DNA of 64,000 nucleotides, taken from assembly GCF_900102745.1 (NCBI RefSeq), contig NZ_FMZF01000004.1, positions 481,569 to 545,568 on the forward strand. The letters are read 5' to 3'. A program made the translations under genes and the position numbers. A model generated the notes under the pieces. It was given only the letters and a program-made list of their open reading frames with translations, was not told the DNA's origin and searched no databases. The DNA is from Geodermatophilus telluris. GTDB taxonomy: Bacteria > Actinomycetota > Actinomycetes > Mycobacteriales > Geodermatophilaceae. This document shows, piece after piece, positions 61,603 to 64,000 of the stretch. Within the stretch, counting starts at the first letter, position 1. Every line of letters begins with the position of its first letter.

Positions 61603-64000
61603 CCCGGGGTCACTCCCCCAGCGCGGCCGAGCGCCGGGAGACGCGCGCGGCCGCCGCCGCACCGGGCGAGGACGGCGCCTTCACCCACCGGCAGATCCTC
61701 ACCATCATCGCCGGGCTGATGGTCGCGATGTTCCTCGCCGCCCTCGACCAGACCGTCGCCGCGACCGCCATCCGCACCATCGCCGACGACCTGCGGGCCT
61801 ACGACCTGCAGGCGTGGGCCACCACGGCGTTCCTGATCACCTCGACGATCTCCACGCCGCTGTACGGCAAGCTCTCCGACGTCTACGGCCGGCGGCCGTT
61901 CTACCTGTTCGCCATCGCCGTCTTCGTCCTCGGCTCGGTGCTGTGCGGGCTGGCCGCCTCGATGTCCCAGCTGGCCGCCTTCCGCGCGGTCCAGGGCATC
62001 GGCGCCGGCGGCCTGATGTCGCTGGCGCTGGCGATCATCGGCGACGTCGTGCCACCGCGGCAGCGCTCCCGCTACCAGGGCTTCTTCATGGCCGTGTTCG
62101 GCGCCTCGAGCGTGCTGGGACCGCTCGTCGGCGGGTTCCTCGCCGGCCGGTCCGAGCTGCTGGGCGTGGCGGGCTGGCGGTGGGTCTTCCTGGTCAACGT
62201 GCCCCTGGGCCTGCTGGCGTTCGCCGCGGTGTTCCGGGTGCTGCACCTGCCGCACGAGCGGCGCGAGCACCGCATCGACTGGCCCGGCGCCCTGGCGCTG
62301 GTCACCTGCATCGTGCCGCTGCTCCTCGTCGCCGAGCGGGGCCGCACCTGGGGCTGGACCTCCACCGACGCCCTGACGTGCTACGCGATCGGCGCCGTCG
62401 GTCTCGGGCTCTTCCTGCTCGCCGAGCGGGCCTACGGCGACGAGGCGCTGCTGCCGCTGCGGCTGTTCCGCAACCGCACCTTCACCGTCGCCACCGCGGG
62501 CAGCACGGTGGTGGGCGCCGGCATGTTCGGCGGCCTGCTGCTGCTCCCCCAGTACCTGCAGATCGTGCACGGCTCGAGCGCCACGGTCGCGGGCCTGCAG
62601 ATGATCCCGCTGGTCGTCGGCATCGCGATCGGCGCCTCGAGCTCGGGCGTCGCCATCTCCCGGACCGGCCACTACCGGGTGTTCCCCCTGGCAGGCACCG
62701 TGCTCATGGCCGTCGCGCTGGCCGCACTGTCGTTCATCGTCGGCGCGGACACCTCGGTCCTGGCGCTGGCGCCGCTCATGGTGCTCCTCGGGGTGGGCCT
62801 CGGGTTCAACATGCAGCCCGCCGTGCTGGCGGTGCAGACCGCTGTCGCGCCCTCCCAGCTGGGCGTGGCCACCTCGTCGGTCACCTTCTTCCGCCAGATG
62901 GGCGCCACCATCGGCACCGCGGCGTTCCTGTCGGTGCTCTTCAGCCGCCTGCCCACCGACATCGGGGCGGCCGTGACCGCGTCCGCGGCGACCGACCCCC
63001 GGGTGTCCGACGCCGTGGGCAGCGGTCGGCTGCCCACCGGTGGGGACCTGTCGGACACCTCCTTCGTCCAGCACCTGCCCGGCTCCCTCGCGCTGCCGTT
63101 CCGCACCGGGTTCGCCGACTCCATCGGCCTGGTGTTCCTCGTCGTGGCCGCCGTGGCCGCGGCCGGCTTCCTGGTGTTCCTGTTCCTGCCGCAGCTGGCC
63201 CTGTCGGACAAGTCCGGCATCCAGGCCCGTCAGGCGGCGGGGCTCCTCGCAGCGCCGACCTCCGCGCCACCCCCACCGGGCCGGGCCGGGCCGGGTACCC
63301 GCCCGGCCGTCCACGCCACTCTCCCCCGCCCACGGCGGCTCGCGGGCCTGGCGGGCCTCGTGGGCCTCGGTCGGGCGACCGCCCGGTCCCACCGGGCGCC
63401 CCGGAGGGCCAGGCACCTCCTGGCCGGTGCGGGCCTCGTGGCGGTGCTCCTCGGAGGGGTCGGCGTCGTCCAGGCCGCGCAGGACTCCGCGGACGGCGGG
63501 GCCGCAGGTGCGCAGGCGGCGGCCGACCCCGACACCTCGGTCGCGGACGGGCAGGCCTCCGACCGTGCCGAGCCGATGACCGTCCCGGCCCCGCCGGTCC
63601 CCGCGGCGCCGCTGCCGTCCGACGAGCGCCGGACCAGCAGAGGCGGGGCTGCTGCGCCGCAGGAGGCCACGGACACGCCGCTCGCCCCGGCGCCCGCCAC
63701 GACGGTGCGACCGGAGGAGACGCCACCACCTCCGACGAGCCCTGCTGCGACCACCACCTCGTCCGCGGCGCCCTCGACCGGGACCAGCACCTCGGCGGGG
63801 ACGGCGACACCGTCACCGACGAACAGCGCCACCCCGACCACCACGACGGCGGCGCCCCCCACCACGACCGCGCCGACCACCACCACGACCGCACCCACCA
63901 CCACTGCACCGACCACCACGACCACGGCACCCACCACCACCACCGCACCCACCACCACGACCGCGGCACCCACCACCACGACCACGGCACCCACCACCAC
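61599..64000 (+). CDS. DHA2-type MFS exporter with Thr/Pro/Ala-rich C-terminal tail, 3' end missing
   Basis: At least 800 residues; no stop before the window end. The MFS part (about residues 25-530) has LDQTVAATAIRTI, motif A GKLSDVYGRRPF and motif C-like GIGAGGLMS, with about 12-14 helices, as in drug and proton antiporters of the DHA2 group. After FLFLPQLALSDKSG the frame continues through a Pro/Arg-rich segment, one more transmembrane helix (about 605-625), an Ala/Asp-rich stretch, and then a long run of TTTAPTTTT-type repeats. All codons checked, no stop. The tail would lie outside the cell if the extra helix crosses the membrane, resembling a mucin-like, glycosylable stalk. Confidence 0.85.
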   Translation, partial: MTRGHSPSAAERRETRAAAAAPGEDGAFTHRQILTIIAGLMVAMFLAALDQTVAATAIRTIADDLRAYDLQAWATTAFLITSTISTPLYGKLSDVYGRRPFYLFAIAVFVLGSVLCGLAASMSQLAAFRAVQGIGAGGLMSLALAIIGDVVPPRQRSRYQGFFMAVFGASSVLGPLVGGFLAGRSELLGVAGWRWVFLVNVPLGLLAFAAVFRVLHLPHERREHRIDWPGALALVTCIVPLLLVAERGRTWGWTSTDALTCYAIGAVGLGLFLLAERAYGDEALLPLRLFRNRTFTVATAGSTVVGAGMFGGLLLLPQYLQIVHGSSATVAGLQMIPLVVGIAIGASSSGVAISRTGHYRVFPLAGTVLMAVALAALSFIVGADTSVLALAPLMVLLGVGLGFNMQPAVLAVQTAVAPSQLGVATSSVTFFRQMGATIGTAAFLSVLFSRLPTDIGAAVTASAATDPRVSDAVGSGRLPTGGDLSDTSFVQHLPGSLALPFRTGFADSIGLVFLVVAAVAAAGFLVFLFLPQLALSDKSGIQARQAAGLLAAPTSAPPPPGRAGPGTRPAVHATLPRPRRLAGLAGLVGLGRATARSHRAPRRARHLLAGAGLVAVLLGGVGVVQAAQDSADGGAAGAQAAADPDTSVADGQASDRAEPMTVPAPPVPAAPLPSDERRTSRGGAAAPQEATDTPLAPAPATTVRPEETPPPPTSPAATTTSSAAPSTGTSTSAGTATPSPTNSATPTTTTAAPPTTTAPTTTTTAPTTTAPTTTTTAPTTTTAPTTTTAAPTTTTTAPTT
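63835..64000 (+). repeat. Low-complexity Thr/Ala/Pro-coding repeat
   Basis: ACC, ACG and GCA/CCC codons in irregular tandem, encoding TTTTAPTT units, running off the window end. Prone to copy-number change and to assembly error. Confidence 0.85.

Noticed and set aside
63230..64000. Minus-strand frame coding Val/Gly repeats at the window end
   Set aside because: It is the complement of the Thr-rich tail of the exporter; the plus frame is continuous with the MFS domain.

Overview
The window is very GC-rich, single-stranded-operon DNA from an actinobacterium. GTG starts dominate, 4-bp GTGA/ATGA overlaps couple many genes, and there are hallmark actinobacterial genes: F420 FO synthase, truncated haemoglobin O, a CtaJ-like oxidase subunit, an AfsR-type SARP regulator, EttA-Ssb, and DUF5130/DUF1918/DUF4333 proteins. 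Gene content and style fit Geodermatophilaceae (Blastococcus, Geodermatophilus, Modestobacter), but that placement is inference. It reads as ordinary chromosome: no insertion sequence, prophage, CRISPR array or rRNA was seen.

Layout. 1-11.6 kb: 3' part of pepN, DUF5130 and CtaJ-like genes, a secreted protein, kynureninase, an SCO6745-like protein with an HNH nuclease, prolyl oligopeptidase, then a coupled MscS-MFS-glbO run. 11.7-17.4 kb: an orphan double ABC ATPase, a roadblock protein with a Pro-Ala repeat linker, the biotin ECF importer bioYMN coupled to a MOSC protein, and YccF. 17.4-22.7 kb (minus strand): coupled thioesterase, acyl-CoA ligase and thiolase; ettA; ssb; tRNA-Arg. 22.9-31.2 kb: secreted protein divergent from an HxlR regulator, DUF4333 protein, LLM oxidoreductase, PAS-GGDEF-EAL protein, SGNH hydrolase, disulfide reductase, flavin reductase. 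31.3-40.5 kb: fbiC, alpha/beta hydrolase, quinone oxidoreductase, two large uncharacterised membrane proteins, orn, tRNA-His. 40.6-44.9 kb: a degenerate N-acetylglutaminylglutamine-synthetase-like protein, then mannitol dehydrogenase with a HAD phosphatase. 44.9-51.2 kb: a 1002-residue SARP regulator and three operons (PPOX-MBL, azoreductase-SnoaL, PhzF). 51.2-58.5 kb: DUF1918, MFS, MoaD with a BNR propeller, L,D-transpeptidase, tRNA-Lys, a MEDS/HATPase protein, a DHFR-family protein. 58.7-64 kb: a pseudokinase-flippase membrane protein and a DHA2-type exporter whose reading frame continues into a Thr/Pro/Ala-rich tail beyond the window.

Most notable. (1) The SARP gene sits beside three promoters carrying GTGACAG direct repeats at exactly 11-bp period, the arrangement SARPs bind, which suggests a self-contained redox/modification regulon. 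(2) The last gene fuses an MFS exporter to a mucin-like tail and is preceded by a coupled 32-residue leader ORF. (3) Several enzymes lack key parts: a GNAT/ATP-grasp protein without its nucleotide loop, a thiolase without its acid-base cysteine, a double ABC ATPase with one composite site erased, and a pseudokinase with neither HGD nor DFG. (4) Two families of repeated intergenic palindromes occur at gene ends. The order pepN, DUF5130, HNH, glbO, thioesterase, ettA, ssb resembles the Mycobacterium tuberculosis Rv2467-Rv2478c block, so the first 22 kb looks like an old conserved actinobacterial neighbourhood.
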